A DNA stretch of 64,000 nucleotides. Origin: Pseudomonas hydrolytica. Its GTDB lineage: Bacteria > Pseudomonadota > Gammaproteobacteria > Pseudomonadales > Pseudomonadaceae. The notes beneath the pieces were generated by a model, which saw only the letters and a list, made by a program, of their open reading frames with translations, was not told the DNA's origin and did no database searches. How positions within the stretch are numbered: the stretch's first letter is position 1; each line of letters begins with the position of its first letter. The translations under genes and the position numbers were made by a program. This document shows, one piece after another, positions 18,230 through 26,663 of this stretch. The stretch lies in the NCBI RefSeq assembly GCF_021495345.1, contig NZ_CP099397.1:3844001-3908000 (forward strand), in the 5' to 3' direction.

Positions 18230-18282
18230 GTTCTGCCCTCCATGAAAGCGGCCGCCGGGCGATCCCGGCGGCGGTCAGCGAC

Positions 18283-18909
18283 TCAGGCCTGCAGACCGGC
18301 GGCGGTACGCGGCATCGGCACGAAACCCGGCAGCGCCTCGATGCGAGCCAGCCAGGCGCGGATGTTCGGATAGGGCTCCAGCGACACGTTGCCCTCCGGC
18401 GCATGGGCGATGTACGAGTAGTTGGCGACGTCGGCGATGCTCGGCTTGTCGCCGGTCAGGAACGGGGTTTCGCTCAGCTCGCCCTCCATCACGGTGAACA
18501 GGGCGTGGGCGCGGTTGATCACTTCTTCGGTGTTGAACGAGTAGCCGAACACGGTAACCAGGCGCGCGGCGGCGGGGCCGAAGGCCACCGGACCGGCCGC
18601 CACGGACAACCAGCGCTGCACACGGGCGGCAGCGGCCGGCTCCTGCGGCAGCCAGTCGCCATTGCCGTAGCGCTTGGCCAGGTAGACGAGGATGGCGTTG
18701 GAGTCGGCGACGACGGTGCCGCCGTCATCGATCACCGGTACCTGGCCGAAGGGGTTGAGTGCGAGGAACTCCGGCGTCTTGTGCGCGCCCTTGGCCAGAT
18801 CGACGAAGATCAGCTCGGTGGGCAGCTGCAGCAGCGACAGCATCAGCTCGGCGCGGTGGGCATGGCCGGAACGGGGAAAGTTGTACAGCTTGATGGCGGG
18901 ACGGGACAT
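18283..18909 (-). CDS. Glutathione S-transferase family protein
   Basis: A 208-residue protein with an N-terminal thioredoxin-like GST domain (residues 1-80; the FGQVPVIDD cis-proline loop and the glutathione-contacting [14 protein letters not shown] segment near residue 68) and an all-helical C-terminal domain. It lies 53 bp upstream of the PNPOx-reductase fusion on the same strand, so the two probably form an operon. Cytosolic conjugation or thiol-dependent reduction of electrophiles is the family role. Confidence 0.92.
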   Translation of the reverse strand: MSRPAIKLYNFPRSGHAHRAELMLSLLQLPTELIFVDLAKGAHKTPEFLALNPFGQVPVIDDGGTVVADSNAILVYLAKRYGNGDWLPQEPAAAARVQRWLSVAAGPVAFGPAAARLVTVFGYSFNTEEVINRAHALFTVMEGELSETPFLTGDKPSIADVANYSYIAHAPEGNVSLEPYPNIRAWLARIEALPGFVPMPRTAAGLQA

Positions 18910-19047
18910 GGCGATGACTCCTTCGAGGTGGGCTTAGATCTCCGCGAAACGACTTGCCTTCGCGACGATGGGGCCAGTTTCGCCCCATCCAACCTGGAGA
19001 AGAATCCCCACTCAAGGCAATCCACTATTTCACTTTCTGCAATGACC

Positions 19048-19938
19048 TCAGACCTTAAAGGCCGGGTGGGCGCGCAGCCGCGGCACGGCAAAGTCGAGGA
19101 AGCTGCGTACCCGCGCGGCCGCCCGGCGCCCTTCGCGGTAATACAACTGCACCGGCAAGGGCGGCGCGGCGAAATCCTCAAGCACGGCCAGCAATTGCCC
19201 CGCCTGCAACTCATGATGGGCTTCGTAACTCAGGCAGCGGGTCAGCCCGAAGCCGGCGAGCGCCGCGCGAATGGACGCCTGCGGCGTGCTGCAGGTCAGC
19301 TGTGGCGCAAGCTTCACCACCCTGTCGGCAAAGCGCCATTCCCCGGCATGGCCGGTCGAGGAGGTAGCGATGGTGCGGTGCGCCGCCAAGGCGTCCGGGC
19401 TGGCCGGTCGGCCCCAACGCTGTAGATAGGCCGGTGCCGCACAGATCAGCGGGCGCACCTGCCCCAGCGGTACGGCGAAACCGGACGAACTGGGCAGGTG
19501 ACCGACCACCAGCGCCAGGTCGATGCCCTCCTCCAGCAGCCTCGGCAGCTCCTCGCGCGCCAGGGTAGCCAGGCTCACCTCGGGAAAGGCCGCCAGGTAG
19601 TCGACGGCGATGGGCCCCAGCACCTGATGCGTCATCAACAGCGGCAGGGCCAGGGTCAACTGCCCGGCCGGGCTGGCATGCAGCCCCGTCACCGACTGCT
19701 CGGCCTCGTCCAGCCGTTGCAGGATGCGCTGGCAGCTGTCGGCGAAACGCGCCCCAGCCGGGCTCAGGCTCACACCGCGAGGCCCGCGCAGCAGCAGGGT
19801 GCAGTCCAGACGCTGCTCCAGGCTGGCGACGATGCGCATCACCGTGGCCTGCGACAGCTGCAGCGTCCTGGCAGCCGCCGCCAGGCTGCGCGCCTGTGCC
19901 ACGGCGAGGAACACCTGCATTTCGCGGTGCTGGCTCAT
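19048..19938 (-). CDS. LysR-family regulator, second of an overlapping tandem pair
   Basis: A 296-residue LysR protein (HTH residues about 3-62: MQVFLAVAQARSLAAAARTLQLSQ). The chosen ATG (19936-19938) overlaps the stop codon of the preceding LysR gene as ATGA, a sign of translational coupling. The frame remains open upstream to 20259, but that part is the shadow of the preceding gene. The effector domain keeps the usual LGPIAVDYLAAFPEVSL pattern. Two LysR genes in one operon suggests duplication or heteromeric regulation; the target could be the LysE gene upstream or the GST operon downstream (inference). Confidence 0.9.
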   Translation of the reverse strand: MSQHREMQVFLAVAQARSLAAAARTLQLSQATVMRIVASLEQRLDCTLLLRGPRGVSLSPAGARFADSCQRILQRLDEAEQSVTGLHASPAGQLTLALPLLMTHQVLGPIAVDYLAAFPEVSLATLAREELPRLLEEGIDLALVVGHLPSSSGFAVPLGQVRPLICAAPAYLQRWGRPASPDALAAHRTIATSSTGHAGEWRFADRVVKLAPQLTCSTPQASIRAALAGFGLTRCLSYEAHHELQAGQLLAVLEDFAAPPLPVQLYYREGRRAAARVRSFLDFAVPRLRAHPAFKV

Positions 19939-20858
19939 GGCGCGGACGGTGCGCCAGCCGCGCGCAGCGCCGGGTCGGCACGAAAGCTCGCGGCGCAGTG
20001 ATCGACGAAGGTACGCACCTTGGCCGAAACCTGGCGACCGCCCTGATGAATGATATGCACCGGCAACGCCGGCGGTTCGAACGCCTCGAGCACCAGCTCG
20101 AGCTCGCCGCGCGCCACTGCGGCAGCCACCTGGTAGGACAGCACGCGGGTATAGCCCCAGCCCAGGCGCGCGGCGCCGATTGCCGCCTGGTTGGAGCTGA
20201 CGGTGAAGCGCGGCGTGGGGGTGAAGCCGAACACGCCGTCGGCGCCGACGAACTGCCAATGGCTGAGCAGGCCGCTGGCGCTGGACATGACGATGGGCGC
20301 ATCGCGCACTTCATGCGGATGCTGTGGCCGCCCGACGCGGTCGAGGAAGGCCGGCGCCGCGCAGACCACCGGGCGAATCTGCCCGACCTGCAACGCCTGG
20401 TGATCACCTTCGGGCAGCGAACCGATGCGCACGGCAACGTCGATGCCCTCCTCCATCATGTTCACCACGCGGTCGACCAGCAGCGCATTGATCTCCACGT
20501 CCGGGTAGCTGTCGAGGTACTGGGTGATGCGCGGAATCAGGAACAGCTCGCCGAACATCACCGGCGCGGTCACGGTGAGCCGGCCACGCGGGCGCACGCT
20601 GCCACCGGCAGCCAGCTCCTCGGCTTCCTCCAGCTCCAGCAGAATGCGCCGGCAGTCCTCGACATAACGCTGGCCGGCTTCGGTCAGGCGCAGGCTGCGG
20701 GTATTGCGCGCCAGCAGCAGCGTGCCGAGGCGCGCCTCCAGCGCCGCGACGGCGCGGGTCACGCTGGGCGGCGAGATGCCCAGCAGCTTGGCGCCACCGG
20801 CGAAGCTCTCGGCCTCGGTCACGGCCAGCAGCACCTTCATTTCCTGAAACCGATCCAT
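19935..20858 (-). CDS. LysR-family regulator, first of an overlapping tandem pair
   Basis: A 307-residue LysR protein starting at the ATG complementary to 20856-20858 (MDRFQEMKVLLAVTEAESF); an in-frame GTG two codons upstream (20864) is an alternative. It is paralogous to the following gene: both share the EMxVxLAV start, the lysis of loops around AGQRYVEDCRRIL versus AGARFADSCQRIL, and C-terminal EGR/GGR motifs. It starts only 43 bp after the LysE gene ends, so LysE, LysR and LysR may be one transcript. Confidence 0.9.
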   Translation of the reverse strand: MDRFQEMKVLLAVTEAESFAGGAKLLGISPPSVTRAVAALEARLGTLLLARNTRSLRLTEAGQRYVEDCRRILLELEEAEELAAGGSVRPRGRLTVTAPVMFGELFLIPRITQYLDSYPDVEINALLVDRVVNMMEEGIDVAVRIGSLPEGDHQALQVGQIRPVVCAAPAFLDRVGRPQHPHEVRDAPIVMSSASGLLSHWQFVGADGVFGFTPTPRFTVSSNQAAIGAARLGWGYTRVLSYQVAAAVARGELELVLEAFEPPALPVHIIHQGGRQVSAKVRTFVDHCAASFRADPALRAAGAPSAP

Positions 20859-20901
20859 CGTCACCGCCCGTTTCGTTGCCGCGAGGGCACAAGATAACGC
20901 C

Positions 20902-21522
20902 TCAGCGCCTGCTCAATGCCAGGCGCGCGGCGAACAGCAGGAAGATCAGCCCCGTGCTGCGATCCATCCACCTGATCACCGCCTCGCGCCGCAACCAGCG
21001 ACCGAGCGGCTGGGTGGCGCCGATCAGCAGCGCCGCCCAGACCAGGCTGAGCGCCACGTGGATGCCCACCAGGCCGAAGGTCCAGGCGATCAGCGGCTGC
21101 CCCTGCGGGATGAACTGCGGCAGAAAGGACAGGTAGAAAATGCCCACCTTGGGGTTGAGCACGTTGCCCAGCAGGCCGCGCAGGAACCAGTTGGCGCCGG
21201 GCTGGCCGCCGGCCTGCGCCGGCGCCAGGGAGTTGCGCGGGCGCAGCAGCATGTTCAGCCCGAGCCAGGCCAGATAAGCCGCGCCGCAGTACTTGAGCAG
21301 GTTGTAGCCGAACTCGGACACCGCCAGCAGCGCGCCCAGGCCGAAGGCCACCGCCGCGCCCCAGAGCAGGCAGCCGGCATTGATGCCCAGCGCGGCGCGA
21401 AACGCCTGTCGCCGGCCTTCGACCGCCGCGGTGCGCAATACCAGCGCGGTATCGATGCCCGGGGTAAGGGTCAGCAAGGTGGCCGCCAGGGTGAAGGCGA
21501 TGAGGTTTTCGGCAAAGGGCAT
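20902..21522 (-). CDS. LysE/RhtB-family amino acid exporter
   Basis: A 206-residue inner-membrane protein with about six hydrophobic segments. The family signature LTPGIDTALVLRTAAVEGRRQAF lies at about residues 19-41 and GNVLNPKVGIFYLSFLPQF at about 119. LysE/RhtB proteins export amino acids or related metabolites by proton antiport. Two LysR genes follow on the same strand. Substrate unknown. Confidence 0.92.
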   Translation of the reverse strand: MPFAENLIAFTLAATLLTLTPGIDTALVLRTAAVEGRRQAFRAALGINAGCLLWGAAVAFGLGALLAVSEFGYNLLKYCGAAYLAWLGLNMLLRPRNSLAPAQAGGQPGANWFLRGLLGNVLNPKVGIFYLSFLPQFIPQGQPLIAWTFGLVGIHVALSLVWAALLIGATQPLGRWLRREAVIRWMDRSTGLIFLLFAARLALSRR

Positions 21523-21582
21523 CGGCGCAGGCTCCGTCTGAGCAGGCGCCGATTATAGACAGGGCATTGCTGGCCGTCGTCC

Positions 21583-21655
21583 CGTAGGGTGCGCCGTGCG
21601 CACCGCGGTTCGTTCATGCGATGCGTGTTGCCGGTGGTGCGCGGCGCACCCTACG
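21583..21655. repeat. REP palindrome pair (family 1)
   Basis: GTAGGGTGCGCC (21583-21594) continuing GTGCGCACC, and the inverse GGTGCGC-GGCGCACCCTAC ending at 21654, lie four bases beyond the thiolase stop codon, between convergent-free genes LysE and thiolase on the same strand. Confidence 0.8.
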
Positions 21656-21659
21656 TCGT

Positions 21660-22847
21660 TTAGCCGCGATAGGCCTCGAACAACCCCGTGGCGCCCATGC
21701 CGCCGCCGACGCACATGGTGACGATGCCGTAACGCAGCTCGCGGCGCTGCAGTTCGCGCACCAGATGGCCGACCTGACGCGAGCCGGTCATGCCGAACGG
21801 GTGGCCGATGGAGATGGAGCCGCCGTTGACGTTGTATTTCTCGTTGTCGATCTCGAGCTTGTCGCGGCAGTACAGGCACTGCGAGGCGAAGGCCTCGTTG
21901 AGCTCCCACAGGTCGATATCGTCGACCGACAGCCCCTTGGCCTTGAGCAGCTTGGGTACCGAGAACACCGGGCCGATGCCCATTTCGTCCGGCTCGCAGC
22001 CGGCCACGGTGAAGCCGCGGAAATAGGCCTTGGGTTTGAGGCCCAGCTCCAGCGCCTTCTCCAGGCTCATCACCAGGGTCATGGAGGCGCCGTCGGACAG
22101 CTGCGAGGCGTTGCCGGCGGTGACGCTACCGGCCGGGTCGAACGCCGGCTGCAGCTTGGCCAGGGATTCGAGGGTGGTATCCGGGCGGTTGCAGTCGTCG
22201 GCCTCGACCACGCCGTCGAGAATCTTCTTCTCGCCGGTGGCCTTGTCTTCCACCTGGTACTTCACCGCCATCGGCACGATCTCGTCGGCGAACAGGCCTT
22301 CGGCCTGAGCCCGCGCGGTGCGCTGCTGGCTCTGCAGGGCGTAGGCGTCCTGGGCCTCGCGGCTGATGCCGTAGCGGTTGGCGACGATTTCGGCAGTCTT
22401 GCCCATGGGGTAGTAGATGCCGGGGTTGTCCTGCTGCAGCAGCGGGTTGAACAGGTTGTCCATGTTCATGCTTTTCAGGGTCATGGTGATGGACTCGACG
22501 CCGCCGGCGACGATGATGTCGCTGCAGCCGGATGCCACCTGGTTGGCGGCGATGGCGATGGCCTGCAGGCCCGAGGAGCAGAAGCGGTTGAGGGTCATGC
22601 CCGCCACCGGGTTGCCCAGGCGCGACAGCACGGCGACGTTGCGGCCGATGTTCATGCCCTGCGCGCCCTCGTTGGAACCGGCGCCGACGATGCAGTCGTC
22701 GACCAGCGCCGGATCGATGCCATTGCGCACCAGCAGCGCATCGACGCAGTGGGCGGCCATGTCGTCCGGCCGGGTCAGATTGAACTTGCCGCGGAAGGAC
22801 TTGGCCAGGCCAGTCCGCACGCTGTCGACGATCACCACTTCACGCAT
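21660..22847 (-). CDS. Acetyl-CoA C-acyltransferase (thiolase)
   Basis: A 395-residue thiolase. The acyl-accepting cysteine is in NRFCSSGLQA (about residue 88), the catalytic histidine in GHPFGMTGSRQ (about 350) and the second cysteine in CVGGGMGA (about 380). The start at 22847 gives the canonical MREVVIVDSVRTGLAKSFRG; the open frame beyond it is not conserved. The enzyme cleaves 3-ketoacyl-CoA in beta-oxidation or condenses acetyl-CoA. No fadB-type partner lies nearby, so its pathway is not fixed by context. Confidence 0.94.
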   Translation of the reverse strand: MREVVIVDSVRTGLAKSFRGKFNLTRPDDMAAHCVDALLVRNGIDPALVDDCIVGAGSNEGAQGMNIGRNVAVLSRLGNPVAGMTLNRFCSSGLQAIAIAANQVASGCSDIIVAGGVESITMTLKSMNMDNLFNPLLQQDNPGIYYPMGKTAEIVANRYGISREAQDAYALQSQQRTARAQAEGLFADEIVPMAVKYQVEDKATGEKKILDGVVEADDCNRPDTTLESLAKLQPAFDPAGSVTAGNASQLSDGASMTLVMSLEKALELGLKPKAYFRGFTVAGCEPDEMGIGPVFSVPKLLKAKGLSVDDIDLWELNEAFASQCLYCRDKLEIDNEKYNVNGGSISIGHPFGMTGSRQVGHLVRELQRRELRYGIVTMCVGGGMGATGLFEAYRG

Positions 22848-22950
22848 GACGCACCTCGTTGTTATTGGATGGCGAATGGCGGGAAGATAAATCCAGCCCA
22901 TGCCTGGGCGCGACCATCATTGATCTGGCGTATACGGGTCGATGCAGGGC

Positions 22951-23017
22951 GTAGCCCGGATGCAATCCGGGGCTGGCGATGCATTGCACTGCGCCTCGCC
23001 AGCAAGCTGGCTCCTAC
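22951..23017. repeat. Two short dispersed-repeat fragments
   Basis: GTAGCCCGGATGCAATCC with a following GGGG (22951-22972) folds into a hairpin and is a sequence type commonly dispersed in Pseudomonas genomes. It is followed at 22995-23017 by an inverted half-copy of REP family 2 (reverse of GTAGGAGCCAGCTTGCTGGC). Both lie between the thiolase promoter and the end of the Pap gene. Confidence 0.6.
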
Positions 23018-23031
23018 CTACCGCGCCGGCC

Positions 23032-24522
23032 TCAATCCCTGGCGAACGCCGCCTCGATGGCCTGGTTGATGGTGCGCAGCACCTTGACCCGGGCGAAGCG
23101 CTTGTCGTTGGCCTCCACCAGCGTCCAGGGCGCGATTTCGGTGCTGGTGCGATCGACCATATCGCCCACCGCATCGGCGTAATCGTTCCACTTGTCGCGG
23201 TTGCGCCAGTCTTCCTCGGTGATCTTGAAGCGCTTGAAGGGGATCTTTTCCCGCTCCTGGAAACGCTCCAGTTGCGTCTGCTGATCGATGGCCAGCCAGA
23301 ACTTCACCAGGATCACCCCGGCGTTGGTCAGTTGCTCCTCGAAGTCGTTGATTTCGCCGTAGGCACGCAGCCAGTCGGCCTCGCTGCAGAAGCCCTCGAC
23401 CCGCTCCACCAGCACGCGGCCGTACCAGCTGCGGTCGAAGATGGTGAACTTGCCGCGCGCCGGAATGTGTCGCCAGAAGCGCCACAGATAAGGTTGCGCG
23501 CGCTCTTCCTCGGTCGGCGCCGCCACCGGCACGATGCGGTACTGGCGCGGGTCCAGCGCACCGGTGACGCGGCGAATGGCCCCGCCCTTGCCGGCCGCGT
23601 CGTTGCCTTCGAACACCGCGAGCAGCGCGTGCTTGCGCATGCGCTTGTCGCGCATCAGGCCGGACAGGCGCGCCTGCTCCAACGCCAGTTGCTCCTTGTA
23701 ATCCTCCTTGCCCAGGACCTGGGTCATGTCCAGGCTGTCGAGCAGGCCGCGGTTGTCCAGGCTCGACACCAGCGGTGCGGCGTGGGGCTGCAGCTGCACG
23801 CGCGGCTTGCTCTCGGCCAGCGCCGCCTGCAGGCCTTCGAGCAGGATGCGGCCGACGGTGAGGCTGCGGTAGTAGTGATCGACGCCCTCGACCACGTACC
23901 AGGGCGCATAGTCGCGGCTGGTGCGGCGCAGCACGCGCTCGCCGTAGTGGACGAACTTGTCGTAGGTCTTCGACTGCTGCCAGTCCAGCGGGCTGATGCG
24001 CCAGCTGTGCAGCGGATCGTCCTTGAGCGCTTCGAGCCGCGCCTTCATGTGCTTCTTGGACAGGTGGAACCAGAACTTGAAGATCAGCGCGCCCTCGTCG
24101 CAGAGCATGCGCTCCAGGCGCTCGGCGCCGTCGATGGCCTGGTCCAGCACGGCGTCCTTGAAACGGCCGTGCACGCGCCCCTGCAACATCTGGCTGTACC
24201 AGTTGCCGAAGAACACGCCGATGCGTCCCTTCGGCGGCAGCTGGCGCCAGTAGCGCCAGGCCGGTGGCCGCGCCAGCTCCTCGTCGGTCTGCACATCGAA
24301 GGTGCTGACCTGAATCAGCCGCGGGTCCATCCACTCGTTGAGCAGCTTGACCGTCTCGCCCTTGCCGGCGCCTTCGATGCCGTTGATCAACACGATCACC
24401 GGAAAGCGCGCCTGCTGCCTGAGCTCGTACTGCGCCTCCAACAGCGCCTCGCGCAGCGCCGGCTCTTCGGCCTCGAAGGTGGCCTTGTCGAGACTGCGAC
24501 CGATTTCGGCGGATTCGAACAT
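23032..24522 (-). CDS. pap: Polyphosphate:AMP phosphotransferase (tandem PPK2 domains)
   Basis: A 496-residue protein with two PPK2 domains, the architecture of Pap. The first Walker A is INGIEGAGKGE (about residue 46-56) and the second is EGNDAAGKGGAIRR (about 303-316); lid motifs include FFGNWYSQM and FDRSWYGRVLVERVEG. Pap makes ADP from AMP using polyphosphate as phosphate donor, linking polyphosphate to the adenylate pool. The gene stands alone, divergent from mnmC. Confidence 0.94.
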   Translation of the reverse strand: MFESAEIGRSLDKATFEAEEPALREALLEAQYELRQQARFPVIVLINGIEGAGKGETVKLLNEWMDPRLIQVSTFDVQTDEELARPPAWRYWRQLPPKGRIGVFFGNWYSQMLQGRVHGRFKDAVLDQAIDGAERLERMLCDEGALIFKFWFHLSKKHMKARLEALKDDPLHSWRISPLDWQQSKTYDKFVHYGERVLRRTSRDYAPWYVVEGVDHYYRSLTVGRILLEGLQAALAESKPRVQLQPHAAPLVSSLDNRGLLDSLDMTQVLGKEDYKEQLALEQARLSGLMRDKRMRKHALLAVFEGNDAAGKGGAIRRVTGALDPRQYRIVPVAAPTEEERAQPYLWRFWRHIPARGKFTIFDRSWYGRVLVERVEGFCSEADWLRAYGEINDFEEQLTNAGVILVKFWLAIDQQTQLERFQEREKIPFKRFKITEEDWRNRDKWNDYADAVGDMVDRTSTEIAPWTLVEANDKRFARVKVLRTINQAIEAAFARD

Positions 24523-24668
24523 GCAGAAAACCTCCCTGGAATGATCGTTAAAGCGTAATGGATCGGCCGCGACTTTGCCTGGCAGCGGCTCGCCACGGAT
24601 TGACCTGCGCCGGGTAAAGCGCGTGCGCAGCGGTTAGAATCGCCGCCTGTTTTACCCGGAACTCCACC

Positions 24669-26642
24669 ATGTCCGATGCCCACAACGCCCAGCTCGACTG
24701 GGACGAACACGGCCAGCCGCTGTCGCGCAGCTATGGCGACGTGTACTTCTCCCGCGCCAACGGCCTAGAAGAAACCCGTCACGTCTTCCTCGCTCACAAC
24801 CAGATCATCGAGCGCTGCCAGGCCCTGCCGGCCGGCGGGCGCCTGGTGATCGGCGAAACCGGCTTCGGCACCGGGCTCAATTTTCTCTGCGCCTGGCAAG
24901 CCTTCGCCGAACACGCCCCGCGCGATGCGCGGCTGCACTTCGTCAGCGTGGAGAAATTCCCCCTGACCCAGACGGACCTGCAGCGCGCCCTGGCCCTGTG
25001 GCCGGAGCTGGCGCCCTACGCCGAGCAATTGCTGGCGCAGTACCGCGCCATCCATCCCGGCTTTCAGCGCCTGCTGCTCGACGGCGGCCGCGTGGTGCTG
25101 ACGCTGATGATCGGTGACGTGCTCGAGTGCCTGCCGCAGCTGGACGCCAAGGTCGATGCCTGGTTCCTCGACGGTTTCGCCCCGGCGAAGAACCCGGAGA
25201 TGTGGACGGACAGTCTGTTCACCGAACTGGCCAGGCTGTCGGCGCCCGGCGCCACGCTGGCCACCTTCACCAGTGCGGGTTTCGTCCGCCGCGGGCTGAT
25301 CGCCGCCGGCTTCGCCGTGCAGCGGGTCAAGGGCTTCGGCCACAAGCGCGAGATGCTGGCCGGCCCCTTCCAGGCTGAACCGGCACCGCGCTCTGCTCCC
25401 TGGTTCGCCCGCCCGACGCTGGCGGCCGGCGCACGCCAGGCCGTGGTGATCGGCGCCGGCCTGGCCGGTTGCGCCACCGCCGCCAGCCTGGCCGCACGTG
25501 GCTGGCGCGTGACCCTGCTGGATCGCCATGACGACGTCGCCCGCGAAGCGTCGGGCAACCCCCAGGGCGTGCTCTACCTGAAGCTGTCGGCCCATGGTAC
25601 GGCGCTGTCGCGGCTGATCGTCGCCGGCTTCGGCCATACCCGCCGCCTGCTCGAACGCCTACAGCGCGGCAGCGACTGGGATGCCTGCGGCGTGCTGCAA
25701 CTGGCCTTCGATGCCAAGGAAGCCGAGCGCCAGAACAAGCTGGCCGCGGCCTTCCCCAGCGACCTGCTGCACGCATTGCCCCAGACCGAAGCCGAGGCGC
25801 GCGCCGGCATCGGTCTGCCAGCCGGCGGCCTGTTCTACCCGGATGCCGGCTGGGTGCACCCGCCAGCCCTGTGCCGGCAACTGGTGCAGCACCCGCTGAT
25901 CGAATTGCGCCCCTATCAGGAGGCGCTGAGCCTCAGTCGTCAGCAAGAGCGCTGGTGCGTCGAAGGACAGAACGGCGTGCTGGCCGAAGCGCCGGTGCTG
26001 ATCCTGGCCTGCGCCGCGGAGATCGGCCGCCTGCTGCCGGAGGCGAATCTGCCGCTCAAGCGCATTCGCGGGCAGATCAGCCGCCTGCCGGCCAATGAAT
26101 CCAGCAGTGCGCTGCGCACCGTGGTCTGCGCCGAAGGCTACGTCGCCCCCGCGCGCGACGACGAACACACCCTGGGCGCCAGCTTCGATTTCCACAGCGA
26201 CGATCTGACGCCCAGCGTGGCCGAGCACGCCGGCAACCTCGAGCTGCTACGGGAGATTTCTCAGGACCTGGCCGAGCGCCTGGATACACAGACGCTCGAT
26301 CCGGCGACGCTGCAAGGCCGCGCCGCGTTTCGCTGCACCAGCCCGGACTACCTGCCGCTGGTAGGCCCTCTGGCCGCTGGCCAAGCCTTCAACCAGGCCT
26401 ACGCCGTGCTGGCCAAGGACGCCCGCCAAGTGCCGGAAACGCCCTGCCCCTGGCTGGATGGCCTGTATATCAACAGCGGCCATGGCTCACGCGGGCTGAT
26501 CACCGCGCCGCTGGCGGGCGAGCTGATCGCCGCCTGGCTGGAGGACGAACCGCTGCCGCTGCCGCGTGAGGTGGCCGAAGCCTGCCACCCCAATCGTTTC
26601 ATGCTGCGCCAGCTGATTCGCGGCACCGGCTCGCCCACTTGA
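24669..26642 (+). CDS. mnmC: Bifunctional tRNA mnm5s2U methyltransferase / FAD oxidoreductase MnmC
   Basis: A 657-residue fusion enzyme. The N-terminal methyltransferase domain (about residues 1-240) shows WDEHGQPLSRSYGDVYFS, the SAM-binding GETGFGTGLNFL and FLDGFAPAKNPEMW. The C-terminal FAD-dependent oxidase begins with AVVIGAGLAGCATA (about 258) and ends with the NSGHGSRGLITAP motif. It completes the last two steps of 5-methylaminomethyl-2-thiouridine synthesis at wobble position 34: cmnm5 to nm5, then nm5 to mnm5. Length and order are normal. Confidence 0.97.
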   Translation: MSDAHNAQLDWDEHGQPLSRSYGDVYFSRANGLEETRHVFLAHNQIIERCQALPAGGRLVIGETGFGTGLNFLCAWQAFAEHAPRDARLHFVSVEKFPLTQTDLQRALALWPELAPYAEQLLAQYRAIHPGFQRLLLDGGRVVLTLMIGDVLECLPQLDAKVDAWFLDGFAPAKNPEMWTDSLFTELARLSAPGATLATFTSAGFVRRGLIAAGFAVQRVKGFGHKREMLAGPFQAEPAPRSAPWFARPTLAAGARQAVVIGAGLAGCATAASLAARGWRVTLLDRHDDVAREASGNPQGVLYLKLSAHGTALSRLIVAGFGHTRRLLERLQRGSDWDACGVLQLAFDAKEAERQNKLAAAFPSDLLHALPQTEAEARAGIGLPAGGLFYPDAGWVHPPALCRQLVQHPLIELRPYQEALSLSRQQERWCVEGQNGVLAEAPVLILACAAEIGRLLPEANLPLKRIRGQISRLPANESSSALRTVVCAEGYVAPARDDEHTLGASFDFHSDDLTPSVAEHAGNLELLREISQDLAERLDTQTLDPATLQGRAAFRCTSPDYLPLVGPLAAGQAFNQAYAVLAKDARQVPETPCPWLDGLYINSGHGSRGLITAPLAGELIAAWLEDEPLPLPREVAEACHPNRFMLRQLIRGTGSPT

Positions 26643-26663
26643 GGCTGGGCGAGCCGGCCCGGG

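Noticed and set aside
22942..24558. 538-codon plus-strand frame opposite pap
   Set aside because: Shadow of the tandem-PPK2 gene; biased composition.
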